From assembly GCF_905147045.1 (NCBI RefSeq), contig NC_065890.1, positions 3,658,001 to 3,722,000 on the forward strand: a DNA stretch of 64,000 nucleotides, written 5' to 3'. Each line of letters starts with the position of its first letter. The stretch's first letter is position 1. The notes under the pieces were generated by a model. It saw nothing but the letters and a program-made list of their open reading frames with translations, made no database searches and was not told where the DNA came from. Position numbers and translations under genes: made by a program. Positions 14,901 through 29,900 of this stretch are shown piece by piece. Source of the DNA: Nymphalis io. Taxonomy: Eukaryota > Arthropoda > Insecta > Lepidoptera > Nymphalidae.

Positions 14901-17900
14901 TATAGATATATTTTCTTTTTATAGTATAGGTTGTGCATATGGGCCACCTGATGGTAAGTGGTCACGCCCATAGACATCGGTATTGTAAGAAATGTTAACC
15001 ATCGCTTACATCGCCAATGCGCCACTAACCTTGGGAACTAAGATGTTATGTCCCTTGTGCCTGTAATTACACTGGCTCACTCACCCTTCAAACCGGAACA
15101 CAATAATAAAAAGTACTGCTGTTTTGCGATTTGTATGATTGATTGCGTTAATTTTAAGAACAACCAATTAGATTTGAATAATTACAATTTTTGTGTTAGA
15201 TAGTCCATTTACTGATCAACGCTAACTAAGTCGTGTCGGCTATGAAGTGGCGTAGTACCTATAAAAGTTACCCAATCTGGTTAAATATAAGCAAGTAGGT
15301 ACCTATAATGCATATTATGTAATACACAGACATGTATAACCACATTAAAAACGGATAAAACCACAGCAACAGCTGAGATTTATAATGAAATAAAAATATT
15401 TATACATATATAATGTATAGTGCTGTAATTTTTAATATCCATTTACCAGTCTTAAATCATGAATATATATGATCTTAGTATATACGATTAATAAGACGAA
15501 ATTATGGGATAAATAAGCATACATACATATTTAATTATATGCGTATTATTTGATATCCAAACATTAAGCGTGATGTTTAAAAACAAACCGTTCAATTCAT
15601 GCGTAATTACTACAAACGCACTTACTTTTATTTTGTCAATTAAAAGAAGAACAATAATAACAGTACACACTAATTTTGGGACAAATAATTCAAAAGGACA
15701 TTAGACACAATATTATATAATAATAAATCTATTTTTAAATAAAGAACGTGCTAAAATAAATGTATAACAAGGCTATGTTAACTCGCACCATTCAACATAT
15801 AACATGGGACCGTGACATCTCGGTCGTTCACCCCGCCCACTGATCTTTATACCGACCTACAAAGCGGTCCACTATCACAATGCACTCTTTTTGTTACAGG
15901 AATAAAGGTGGCAGTGACGGCTTTAACGATAAAACAACATCATTGGCTTATATAGCTGTTTCGGCTTTATGGTTCAAACTAGAGACCTTTTAAATAGAAT
16001 TAAGTCTTAGAAAACGCTACAAAAATATTTTTTCATAATAAATCGTCTCATAAATTGGTTTTATTAAACATAGTAATCCTTTGAATAAGAAAATATCCGA
16101 GAATACATTGTCTAGATACAGAGATATGTCTAGGCAATACAATGCGGTTTGAGCTGTAAGCTATAACTAAATAATACATAAAATATAATGACACTTTCTA
16201 TAAAGTATTGATGTGGTAACAGCGAAAGGAGGACGTTATTGCATTAACGCAGAACATCGAAGAATAACCATTTAAGTTTGATATATTACCACTTCACACG
16301 CGACAGACGGGTCGGAGGTGTGGTTGTATAATTAAATAACAAATGAGCGCGTGTAAAATTAAAACTATTACGTGTTTAAATTGTTTTACAATAATTACTT
16401 AACAAATATTTAATAATAATAAAACTTTCTTTATCAGAATTTCATGGATTTACTCCATGTACCATGCTGGTTGTGCAAGTTTGGCTGAATTTTATCTAAC
16501 ACGTGCCGGTTCAAAATAAGTATATATAAAAACTCAGTTGGACTGGATCCCGCGATCTACTATTATTAAAGTTCACGTGTTCGTTTCAGAGTTTCATGTC
16601 TTCAAGTTTTATATTTCGCGATTGATGTAGTTGTTCGTAATAAAAAAGATATTATTACTAAAGCAAAAAGTGTTTCGCTTCAATGAACACTTACGTCTCT
16701 ATTCGAAGGTAAGTTCACGGTCAAATATATTGCGTGGAATTAATATTCAATAACAGGTTTTACCTTGTGTTACAGAAGTTATATAATAGGAACTCATAAT
16801 AATATATGCCATATTAGAGAAAAAAAATTAGGCTAACATTCGTAATTTAATTTTAGTCAGCGGTTAATTTTCACTTACGACTGACTATATTTTGATTCTT
16901 CAATTAAATAAACCGAGACCGCGAAAAATTCGCTGAGCTGACGGCCAACCTCCAGTAGTGGAGAGGCACAAGAAGAAGAAAGAAGAATTAAATAAAAAAC
17001 TACAATGTTTGCTAAATTTTTGAACGAAAATTTAGTTCTTTATCAAATTGTATTCTCTATTTGACGCAAACAAAAAACCGTTAACATGTTATAAAAAACA
17101 GAGAAGTTTTTATTAGTACCTTAGTAGTTGGATAAATAGGTCGTATGAAGTCAAGTCACTTTCGACAACAGATGTTGTCGAAACAAGTATAAGACAAAAC
17201 TTGTGAATCTTACGAACTAAAAAAGTAATATAAACGATTACTAAATATCGATTTTTTTAAACTTTAGAAACCAATTATTTAGTTATATAACTAATAAATC
17301 AACTAGATTACTATCATTGTCTAAAAAATTATATTATTTTGGCAATGACATTCTATGCTTTTAGGAAACTTATGCTAAATTATTATTTCATACTTGATAT
17401 TGTATCAATAATAATTATTAATAGTGTTAGACATTTTGATATAAATACAGTGAGCTTTATAATGAACGTATACAATCCCAAGTGCCATCATTTGAAATTT
17501 GCCAGTATTGCTGCTATTTCTGTCTAAAAGGGCAACGCCTTTCTGTCACTCGGATCTCGCGAAACGTTTATAAAACACCATAAAATACATTCGTTAGTTC
17601 TTCCAAGGTTATATCAAGACATTGAGTTGAATCGAAAAATCACTGTTTCTTACCTTTAGTAGTTAATGACAAAAAATATTACATAATGTCTAAGAAGTTA
17701 TGCTTAAATTCGGTGAACTTTCTGCCATATTAAGTATATTATTTAAATAAATAAAAAAATATAATTTCATAATTTTAGTGTCGTTTTTTCGTTTTTGACT
17801 TAAAAATTAACGTTCTAACTTTGTTAAAAAACATTTTATATACAATATAATAATATAATTAATTGTTAAAAAATGTATCAATATATTGTATCTAAGTAAT

Positions 17901-20900
17901 AATTTAAAACATAAGAAAATATGATGTAAGGTGTAACGGAAAAAAAGACTATTGACATAGACATTGCAAAATATTGTTCCCGATAACACTACACAAATAA
18001 TTATCAAAGCTTAAATACATATAATATGTTAAAAGCATAAGAATTATTTAATTAAAAACTTAAATCATATTTATACACAAAACAAAATAATAGTTAAAAA
18101 AATAGCTGCTGTACAAATCATGACCGCGAAGTATGGTAGCAAGAATGCTAGCAGCATTTAACCGTGGAATCGCAATTTCGATTCTTTGGCTTAAAAATAT
18201 ACCAGCGTTCCAATCATCAGTTAAAGTAATAACAGGCGGGGGTTATGTATTAAAAAACTTTCAGCACTATTACACCAACGTCAAAGTTTTTTAAGTTTCA
18301 ACTGCAAACGGGACACAGGTATAATTTCCATATAGGTCAAAATAAATCTACAAATTTTAATTATAATAAAACGATAATTAGTAAGGTAAGCCAGTTTAAT
18401 TAAATATAAATTAATAAACATTATACTTCAATTTAAAACATATTTGGAAACTAGATGCGAATCATATTACGTTATATTAATATTAACAACTTATTGTAAA
18501 AATTAGTACGATAAATAGTAATCGAATAAGACTAATCAAAACAATAATATATACTTTTGATTAAAATAATGATTTATTAGATTATTATAAAATAGACGGT
18601 TTTTACTGGTGGTAGGGCTTTGTGCAAGCTCGTCTGGGTAGGTACCACCCACTCATCAGATATTCTACCGCAAAACAGCAATACTTGATATTGTTGTGTT
18701 CCGGTTTGAAGGGTGAGTGAGCCAGTGTAATTACAGGCACAAGGGACATAAAATCTTAGTTCCCAAGGTTGGTGGCGCATTGGCTATAAGCGATGGTTGA
18801 CATTTCTTACAATGCCAATGTCTAAGGGCGTTTGGTTACCACTTACCATCAGGTGGCCCATATGCTCGTCCACCTTCCTATTCTATAAAAAAAAAAAAAG
18901 ACGGGCCGTTGGCGTAGTTGGTAGATACTTGCCTTTCGCGCTTAAGTTTGTGGTGTTCGATTCCCACCCAGAACAGACATTTGTGTGCATAAACATATCT
19001 GTTTGTCCTGACTCTGGGTGTAATTATCTATATAAGTACGTATTTACAAAAAAAAGAAGTGTGTATAGTATATCAGTTGTCTGATTTCTATCGTACAAGC
19101 TCTGCTTAGTTTGGGATCAGATGGCGTTGTGTGAATAATGTCCCAGGATATTATTATACATTACCATATAAGAATGATATAATTTAATATAATAATGAAA
19201 TACATTTTCATCATAATCATCGTTCGCTTGCTCTTATACCATATATTTGGGCAGGGGCCTGAAGCCAACGATCCTTGGGAATGCTGGTGCTTTAGTTCGT
19301 ACAAATTTAGGAATGTTTAAGACGTTTGAAAAACCCTTAGTCCTTAGTTATAACACACACGCGTTTAGTTGGGATGACTATTCCACATCTCCGGAACTAC
19401 AAATTACAGCAACTGACGTCATTATTTTCTTTTTTTTTTTTTTATAGAATAGGAAGGAGGACGAGCATATGGGCCACCTGATGGTAAGTGGTCACCAAAC
19501 GCCCTTAGACATTGGCATTGTAAGAAATGTCAACCATCGCTTATAGCCAATGCGCCACCAACCTTGAGAACTAAGATGTTATGTCCCTTGTGCCTGTAAT
19601 TACACTGGCTCACTCACCCTTCAAACCGGAACACAACAATATCAAGTATTGCTGTTTTGCGGTAGAATATCTGATGAGTGGGTGGTACCTACCCAGACGA
19701 GCTTGCACAAAGCCCTACCACCAGTAGAATCTTATTAGTAATACAGTGCAACCTTATATAACGTACCTTAATATAACGACTTCCTCGATTTAACAAATTC
19801 TTCGTAACCCCCTTGAATTGTCCATAAGATTCAATGTAAAATATCATTATCAACATTACGAACATTTTTTTCGAACAACCTCTTTATATCGAACGAATTT
19901 TCAACTATCAAGAAAAAGTATATATACCTCTAATTAACGATTTTTATCAAACCGAAACCTTTATATAAAGTTCCCACCGATGTATGACTGCTAATCTAAT
20001 AATTACGTAATGTTGAATAAAACTATTTTTTTTACCTCTTTATAACGAATTTTAGACTAGAATTGTTCCCTTCCGATTTGTTATATCGAGGTTGCACTGT
20101 ATATGTTATAGGCTTATATATGTATATAACAAATAAAAAAGTAGATAATTAAATTACAACTGAATTTTAAGTTTAAATGTAAAAGTTTCATTGCCGTCTT
20201 GGATGAACTGAAGACTATTAAATACCTATGGTTTTAAATCTTTTAAGGGGCCATTCATCGACAGCCTTTATGTCGGCCCCATCGTTACACGCTAAATTAA
20301 AACAAAAAAGGCTCAAAAACTAAGACATTCAGTTTGAGAGAATCACTAACAAATTCATATACTTCAATTGCCGAAATACTCGAAGGTTTACTAAGAATAT
20401 AATTAAAAACATCAACATTCATAAAATTTAAATTTTGTTCATATTTTAGCGTTTCTCTAAAATTGTGGTTACGAACACATGCCAATAACAAGTGTGAAAC
20501 ATCATCTAATACAATACATACAAGACAATTGTGAGTAATTCAGTTATTGCTTGACAACTTAGTACGCGTAAATCAGCCTCTATATTGCAAAGATATGAGC
20601 GCTAACGTAGGTACACTTTCTTTTTAAATCATTAAGAAAATAAAAGAAAATCAATACTATTGAATTATTCACGCCGAACGAAGGATAACAGCTGTTAATA
20701 TATTATATTAATAACTTGGGAAAATTAAAACTCATAAAAATGCTATAAAATAAAAAATATGTGAGTCATTGATGTGTGTCACTCTCACTTAATTTGTCTA
20801 CTTTATCAAGAGCATTAATAAAACTTTTACCGAAAATAAATCGCTGATAAGTGTTATCGCGTTCGTCGAATCACTTCAAAATATACTTTTATAAACCAGT

Positions 20901-23900
20901 TTGGTTTATTTTCGTTGATAATATTTTTGTTAAGTAAATATTCGTCTGCTCGATAAAAACATCACGCTGCGGGTCGATGGATAGTGAATGTACGTGGTAT
21001 TCCGTAATTACTGAGCGAATTATGCCGAATTATGAAAAATTTGTGGTGCTTGTTCAGATATGAACTTGCGATCTTTTGTTAAGATAATCTTGTTCCATTG
21101 ACACTGGTTTATATTATTCTGTGTTGGTATTGCAAATGGAATGATTTTTTCACTGCTCCAAGAAAATGCATACTTAAGTATTAATTTCAACTTTATACCT
21201 TCACGCGTTCCTGAGAAATAGTGTCTTGACAGACCGACAGACAGAACACGAAGTGTTCCTATCCTTATATGATTTCGATTTTCCTTTAGAGTTACGGAAC
21301 TCTAAAAAAATATTGGCAAGAAATGCAATTCGTTTTAGATTGATATAGATTAACCTGTTTGTACCAGAAAAAAATCGGTTAGTAATATAAAAATCAAATA
21401 TTTTAATTTATCGAATGATATGTCGTACATACCTTCGAATAAAATTAATGTAAAATGCAATAACGATAAATTTTGCAGTGAAATGTAGCGTTTTTATTAC
21501 GAAACAACGGCAGCGTTTGTTGCGGTCGACCGCTCCGAACCGCTCGTTCCCCCCGCCGCCGGGGTCGCGCCGCGTCGCTCGATAGATCCGACAGCACTAA
21601 GGTAGTGTGTCCAAGCAATTACTTCCCCAGGACAAAAAACTATATTCTTTATTTCATTTACAGTAGTGAATCGTCTCTGCTAATCTTATTATAATTCTAT
21701 AAGCCATTTTTTATATGAACTAGCCGTGGAACATATATCGCGTTATTTTTTTAGTAGCAAAAGTATATAAACTCAAAATGTAAGATTACGGTCAATTGAA
21801 ATAAAAACTTATTAAATTTAGAATTATATTACATTGTTGTCTTCATTGAACTATCGATGTTAAACAAAAATATTTTTTTAAATAATTAAATTTTACCTAA
21901 AATCAGTCAAGAGTACTTTAGTTAATATGTATGTATAGATTAATTAATATTAAAATATTACAAAATATAGATCATTTTAAGCAATAACAACAAATAAATA
22001 AGAAAAATGTTTTAAGAGTAACGTAGTCCTGTCCTGTTTCGAAAGCTATCAGTGTTGGCTAACCTAGCACAACACAGGCGCCATTTTGAAACACACTGCG
22101 CGTTCCCCCGCCGCGCGTCAGTCGCCCGGCGCACGCTGCTCGTGTAGACAGCCCGCGTTCGCACGCCCAACGTCATTACACAGAGGTCACGATGTCCACT
22201 GTGCAGTTTGAATATGACCCGGAGCGTCTCATCGAAGAGGTAAAAAAACGCCCCGGTATATGGGACTTCGAAAATGTAGAATACAGAACGAAAAATTTAA
22301 GACACAGGCTATGGACGGAGGTCGTTAACGAACTAATGACGAGCGATGTGAAGGTTTCAAAGAGCGAAATGAGAGAACTAGGTAAACAGCATATTGCATA
22401 ATTATCGTATTGTATTTTTGCAAAATATTTTTTTTGTTATATCTATGCACCAAGTTATAAGTTTCAAATACCTATATATAATATATAAATAATATTTACT
22501 TCAATCTTATTATTATGATTAAAAAAGTTGAAGTTGGAAATTAAGTTATTTGTTGAAGTAATAAATTATACAACTGAGAATTATTGTTAGTTGTAAAAAG
22601 GGAGAGCAGGCCTTAGCCCAGCAGTGGGACATTAACAGGCTGTTACTGTTACTGTACTGTACTGTAAAATTTGCAAGTTTAAAATCGTAAACGTAAAAAA
22701 CGTGCTATTGTTTTATGAATTAATGTAATATAATTATATTATATTTTACAAAACCTTAAAATGAAGTTATACTTAGAATAATTAAATCAAGAAGGATAAT
22801 ATTTTTCGACTGTCGACTTTAGTCTGTCGTTTAAAAACCCGCTGCTATAAAAACACAATTTATTATACTAGCACGCGTAATATAAATTTATATATTGCAG
22901 AACTTCAACTTCAGAAGAAATGGAAGAGTATCAGGGATTGTTTTCAAAAGTACGTCAGTCATCCAAATAGAACGAGACGGCCTTATCTATACAGTAAGCA
23001 ATTACAATTCCTTCTAAAGAAACAAATGGAACATCCAGAAACTGGTTCGAGTGAATCTGACGACGGACGAAACAAAAGACGAGCATGGAGACCTAAGAAA
23101 AAGTTGAAACTTACCAAAGAGAGTTCAGAAGAGGAAAATGAAAACGATAACAACGACGATTATCATCTAAACGAAGATATATCCATCGATATGCCACAGA
23201 AGCATAACGTCATAAGTAAATCTAACGTTATCGATGAATTCGCATTCGCAAACGTTGATTCACAAGTAAGAAGCGACCTGGAAGATCCGGATAAATTATT
23301 TCTTTTGTCACTACTCCCACATTTCAAATCGATACCCGAAGAAATGCGTCTCAACGTTAAAATGGATATGATGCAAGTTTTGAGAAATGCGAATTACCAT
23401 ACGGCAATCGAACATAAAATAATTTAGATAGATAACAAATAACATTACTTTATGAACGTACTTATAATTTTTTTAGAGGATGATTAGTTAAACAATGCTG
23501 TTGTTTTCTTCTTTCGAATGTCAAAGCAATAATGATAGAAAGAGAGAAATCGGTGTTTAACTATTCAACGGCTACACAACAATTTAAACATAAATATACC
23601 GTGGTCGAGACTTATACATATTTTATTTGTGTACTAACCTGAGATCTAAATATGTGAGTGACTGTAATCCACCAACTGCATCTGGTATACTCCTGATGAT
23701 ATTTTGTGACAACACTAACTTCTCTAAATATATATATGTGGTTACTTCTTCCGGCAATTCGCTGAACCGATTCTTTGACAAATCTGTAACAAACAAAAGT
23801 GTTGCTTTAATAACATATTCCACTAGACTCCTTTGTTTATTAATTTTACGAATAATTTTAGGGCGTAATTTAAGAGTTATCTATAATAAAAAAAAGGAAT

Positions 23901-26900
23901 ATTTCCTTTCACGAAAATAAAGTTGTTTTACGATTATGGGTAATCATGAAAACGCCACATAATTTAAGTACACTAATGAAGTACACATAGTTAGTAAGTA
24001 TAAATAAATGTTAGATCAAGATAAATAAATATTCAGCTACAAATAGAAACACAGGTATTAAAAATAAACTAAAGATAAGACGATAATTAAACGACAAATA
24101 TACCCATGTGTGTTAGAATCATCAGGGTTTATATAAAAATAGACGATACGTTTATTTAATTGTTAAAATATTGTAACAGTCTGTAAGTGTCCCACGGCTG
24201 GTCAAAGACCGCCTTTCCTCTCGAGCCACTAGTATGGAGCTTGTTTCATAACGCTGCTTTAATGTCGGTTGTCATACGTGTATGAATTTCATCCGACATA
24301 TAAAAAAAATCTTTTTTTGCAAAAACAAGTTTTACACAAATTTTGTGGTTGAGTTCTCCTTTTAAACAAGTTTGGCTGTTTTAGGATACCCCAAATGTAG
24401 GTGAAGATACACGTCTTTTAGTCTCTGGACCAGCTCAGCTCTCTTGTTATTTTAATTATAGTGTATTATATATGCTGAATTCATATTTTGATAATAAATT
24501 AAATAAAATACAAACTAAAGTTTCGAGTTAAAGAGTCAAATTAAATCAAATTCAAAACATAAATTTAAACTTACGCAATTCTCTTCAAATTATATAACTG
24601 AAACATTTGAATTAATCAAAGCGATAGATAACGCAAAGTTTTTCGAACGTCGTATATTCTTACGAAAACCGGTTAATAGGTTCGTTGGCACCGGCTCAGC
24701 TGAGGGTTTGTTGTGGTGAGATTTTATTACTTTAAAATCTAAACAAAAATGCTTATATAGTTTAAATGTCGTCTTAATAAAAGAAATAACATATCATCAC
24801 TAAAATGTTCAAGTATTGTCTTAATCCATGTAAATTAAGATGTATTTTATATTTTGGTACCATAAATACTGTTAATATTAATTTTTCGATCAATAATGCA
24901 TAATGATCGAAAAATTTTAATTAGTTTTACTATATTTTTTTATAGTATAGGTAGGCAGACGAACATATGGGTCACTTGATGGTAAGTGGTCACCAACACC
25001 CATAGACATTAGCATTGTAAGAAATATTAACCATCCCTTTCATCGCCAATGCGCCACCAACCTTGGGAACCAACATGTTATTTCCCTTGTGCCTGTAATT
25101 ACACTGGATCACTCACCCTTCAAACCAGTACACAACAATACCAAGTACTGCAGACGAGCTTGCACAAAGCCCTACCACCAGTAAATTATGATATTAATAA
25201 TAAATATAAAATTATATTAAAGCAAATGATATAGGTCAAATGTTTTAGTTTCATGTACTTTTATATATATAACGGCGTTATTGTTTTTTTTTCTGAAGCA
25301 ATACTAATTATTGAATACTAAAGTATTGTTAGTGTATTCTTAATAACAATATAAAATGATAATAATCAGAATTAATTAAATTGCTAAACCATATACACAA
25401 GACATAGGAATTTAAAACTTTAATTCATCACAAAAAAACCCATTCGGAAACAAAAACATATATGCTTTGTTAAATCTGAGTACACTAGAAGTCAAATAAA
25501 ACAATATCAGTGCAAAATTTTTAGTTCCAATAAAAGTCCTCTGTTACTTTAATTCATTGCGAAGTATCTATTACGTAAAGCTCCCAAGTGGCAACTCTGA
25601 GAGGCCTTAGACAATGGAGTTCACTGCTCGAGACACGATGAGTGTTTTCAAGAGAGAAATTAAATACTGAAACTAAGTATAAAGTTAGCGGTTGCATAGA
25701 TTCTGTTCCTGTTCAACAACATTGGACGGCGTTTACGAACGTAAAATTTACATAAGACTGTGTCAATCTAATTCCAAGTAAACGTAATCGGGACAAAACT
25801 CAAGACCTCGCCTTACAATAATTACACACCATAGTTTCCGCTGCGTAACGTAAATACAAGACGGCGTTGCGAGAGACGTGACTCACATCAGACCACGCTG
25901 AATAACCTCTTGATATGCCTGCTTGTGCATCAACTATAAACAATTCGCTTAAGGAAATCGTGTTAAGTATATTATGATAGTTAATATGTGTGAGACATTT
26001 TAAATCGAGTTGGATGTAAAGATGATCTTTTAAACTTTGTAATAATATTTACAGATTTCTAATACCAAGCTATATTCACGGGTTCATAACCATGGCTATT
26101 TTTCTAGCAGAAACTACGCAGCTTTTATGGATGAATTAGTAATTGATATAATTATTTATTTTAACAAAGGTTACGGATTTTTTATGATGATAATTAAAAT
26201 CAAAACCGACTATGCTATGTGCTGCTTAATAACAATGTTAAAATTGATATCTATATGGCTAATTTTTATATATAGATATATATGGTTCCTTGGAAGAGGC
26301 AATCGGCCAATCGACATATTGAAAGTATGTTCGCTAACTCTGCGCGATGGCCTGGTTATTACATTTTTGTGACGGATTATTAGTATAAAAAAAATACAAT
26401 TTCACTATTAAAAATGAATGTGACATTATATCAATTACATTAATTTAAATAACGATAGTATTAAGAAAATGTTACAAAACGTACATTTACGCGTTTAAAG
26501 ATATTACGTGAGCCACCATTACAAATGTCTAAATGTGTAATGATTAAACGATGAATAAAAGCAGACAAAATCATTAAAAAACCAAAGCACTAACGCTGCA
26601 ATTTTGATGATATAACGAAACCAGGCCCGACCGTTAATCTATACGGTCTGGGCCATGTAAACTAACATCGTTTAGATTTATTTTATAAAGATACATTTTT
26701 TTTTTAAAGTACTTAAATAAAGTTGCTAGATTAATATTAAAATAGATGATGATGATACGTCTGAATGATCATAACGTATGTCCTATATATTATATGTAGT
26801 TAAAAATTCTCAGATGGATTTTAATTAATTCCGTAAAAACTCTGATACAAACGCCAATGGCAACGATATATTATTTTAAGTGTATATGTAATAAACATTA

Positions 26901-29900
26901 TATTTTTAGTAATTTGTCACATATGTTTATTACTATCTAAATCTGAAATGTGTTCGTTTTGTATAAATAAAACGATAATTTGGAAATCTACTATTTTTAA
27001 ATAATCAAGAGCATTGTCGTCAAATTACTTGCCCTATGATTTTAATTATTATTAATTTTACAAAACGATAAAGTAATAATGTAAAGGAGACGAGATATTT
27101 TTACTTAGAAGGGCAAATGAGGATCGGTAAAGGGCGAACAATGACAATGAACAAATGATTGGCTCGGCGAAAAGGTTAGATAGATCAAAATAGATGGCAC
27201 CTTCTAGTGACATTATCATAATTTTTTACAACGGGTTAGACTTGAGCAGCAAATAATAGAAATATTGATCGAATATTATATCAAATTGCAAGAATCTGTT
27301 AATAATAATAATCATAACGCAAACGGCGTTTCTCTGGCTTAATGGATTTTATCAAAATCATTTTATTGATCCCAGCGTCAGCGAGTGATAGTTGCTGATA
27401 GCTTCAAACATATTTATCAACAACAAAATTCGTAGATAAAGTTACCATTGTGCATTTAGTGTTCATTGTTTCACATCTAAATTAAGCTACGATTTAAAGA
27501 TTTGCATTCGAGGATTATGTAAATATGAGAAAAGCAATAACGGCATTCACGTCTGCTTTGTTACTCCACAGTCTAGAACTCTATTCAATATTTTGCAACG
27601 TAGTTGTTGAATGTTTTTTAAGATGAAAATTAAAATAGATGGAGCTTATTGACAATTTACAGGAATTTAATCGTTGCTACGTACGACATTTTCATATATC
27701 CGACGAAACAGAACACATATTTTAAATCTGCAAAAATCTTGAACATGCTAAACAACAAAGTAACGAATTGAGAAAAACTCAAAAATAACATATTTACTAC
27801 ACTAATATATGGTAATCATAATTATCGCACGTTCCTATAGTAAAACTGGCTTGAAACAAATGTTTTAAAAACAAGTCCGTGCGCTATTTTTTATGTTCGA
27901 AACGTCCTCGAAAAATAACCGCCACAAGCACACATGACATTAACGAATTTATTTTCAACGTTACTAGTTGACTTATCCTGTTCTAATTGTACGACGACCT
28001 AAATGTAACATAGTGAATACTCATAACATCTCCCTATTACCTAAAATATCAAATAAACATCGATGTAATAAAAACAGTGAGAAGTTTACAATTTCTTATA
28101 TCGCAATGTCATTTTTATTAGTTTATGCATTCTTTGATATATATTACGATGTATCAAAGGAAATATTTCAATGCGCCCGCCAGTCGAAGTCGTGCCAAGT
28201 CCACTGCGGACTGCGGGCCTCCGAAAACCTTGACCGACGTTAATCTGATATAACAAAGTTCTCCACCCGATAACTTCAAGTTTCGAGCGTCTTAAAATTA
28301 TACAGGGCCATAAGCCATTCAATTCATTCGCATTCAAGAACAATAACACGAGTTAATAATAGTTCTAAATAGCGATGACCGAATTCGTCGTAATATATCT
28401 TCGTCCACAGAGAGAAACTAATTCATTACGATATACATAAGTTGAGTGTGACATACATAAATTTAATAGATCTTGAACCATGTTTTTTTTATAATAAATG
28501 AAAACACGCATAATACTGTCTAGTATGCTAACAAAACAAAGCGAAGTTACATAACAAAGTTTAAATTATGGTATCAATAAAAAAAACCAGGTTCCCAAAA
28601 TTCTAGTTTGTTTTTATTTCATAAAGTTACTGTAACTCGAAATAAAAGACATTGAAAATAAACTGACATATTTGAATAAATTTAAACGTTTATAACGAAA
28701 TATTAATATGTCTCGTTATTATATTAAGTGACTCAAAAAATTGGTTTTACTCTTTATATTTGAGGATTTCTATTTAATCATACAAACTGATCAATCAATT
28801 AAAAACAAATATATGATCTTACCGTTGAGGTTAAATAACTAATCGATTTTTACCTTTTTTTAAACGGTTTGCCTTATTCAATTGCGTTTTTCTCAATCAT
28901 CGGCTCGATTGAAATTGAGTGTATAATTGGATCGACAATGATTTTATTAAGTCGACAGTTAACTTATTCATTATTATTATATCACGCCCGACGAAATTTC
29001 TTCATTCTACAAACTATAAAATAATGCATATTGCATACATACACTGAATAGCAATTAGGTTTAATGAAATAATTAAATCATCGTACAATCTCTTATTTAT
29101 GATACATATTTATGTATCATAAATAAGATACATACTTTCACTGATGGACGAAAGTATATCTCGGAAGTCTTTGCCTATTAATGATTTTTTTTTTATAAGA
29201 TAAGGTTTAAATATACAAGAAAAACATCAATAGACAGAGCGTTTAATACAAAATAATACATAGATGATAAAATAACGTGGAATGAGTCAGTTCGTTGTTC
29301 GTTGATTTATTTACATGTTATAATTTATATTTTTATTTGAGAATTACATTTAAGTACTAAATTTCTTGCCGGTTCTTTCGGTAGAATCTACTTTCCGAAT
29401 TGGTGATAGTTTCACAATCAATTCAATCCTGTAGTATTTATGTTGTACATTTTAAAAATGATTAAAATGGAATATTTTAATTATTTATTATGGGTTTAAT
29501 TTTACATTTATCTATTGATTTTAATTACAACGGTAGCATCTGTTTCAAAGGACTAACATATTCCAAGAAGGTCGGCAATCGAAATTAACATTAAACATAC
29601 ATACGTCCACACGTCACCGAACGCTGCATGTGTGTCAGCCTTATAAAAAATGTTAGTACGATTCAATTTGCGCTTGTCCGAGTGTGTAACGGTACTTTAA
29701 CGTACGTCGCTGATTGTAGAATTGTTTATCGTGGAAAGCTTGTTAATCTGATGTATATATTTTATTTCATAGACACATTTTATCTTTATAATTAATTGGT
29801 TTATTTAATAGTAATTAATAAGCCACTTAAATCACAAACACGAATGTTATATAAGTACTAGTAATCGGCCGCGTGTTGCGCGTTTGGTAAAAAAAGTTGC

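Noticed and set aside
26624..26654. GC-rich hairpin resembling a bacterial terminator
   Set aside because: The context is a eukaryotic intron; a 12-base hairpin alone has no support as a functional element.
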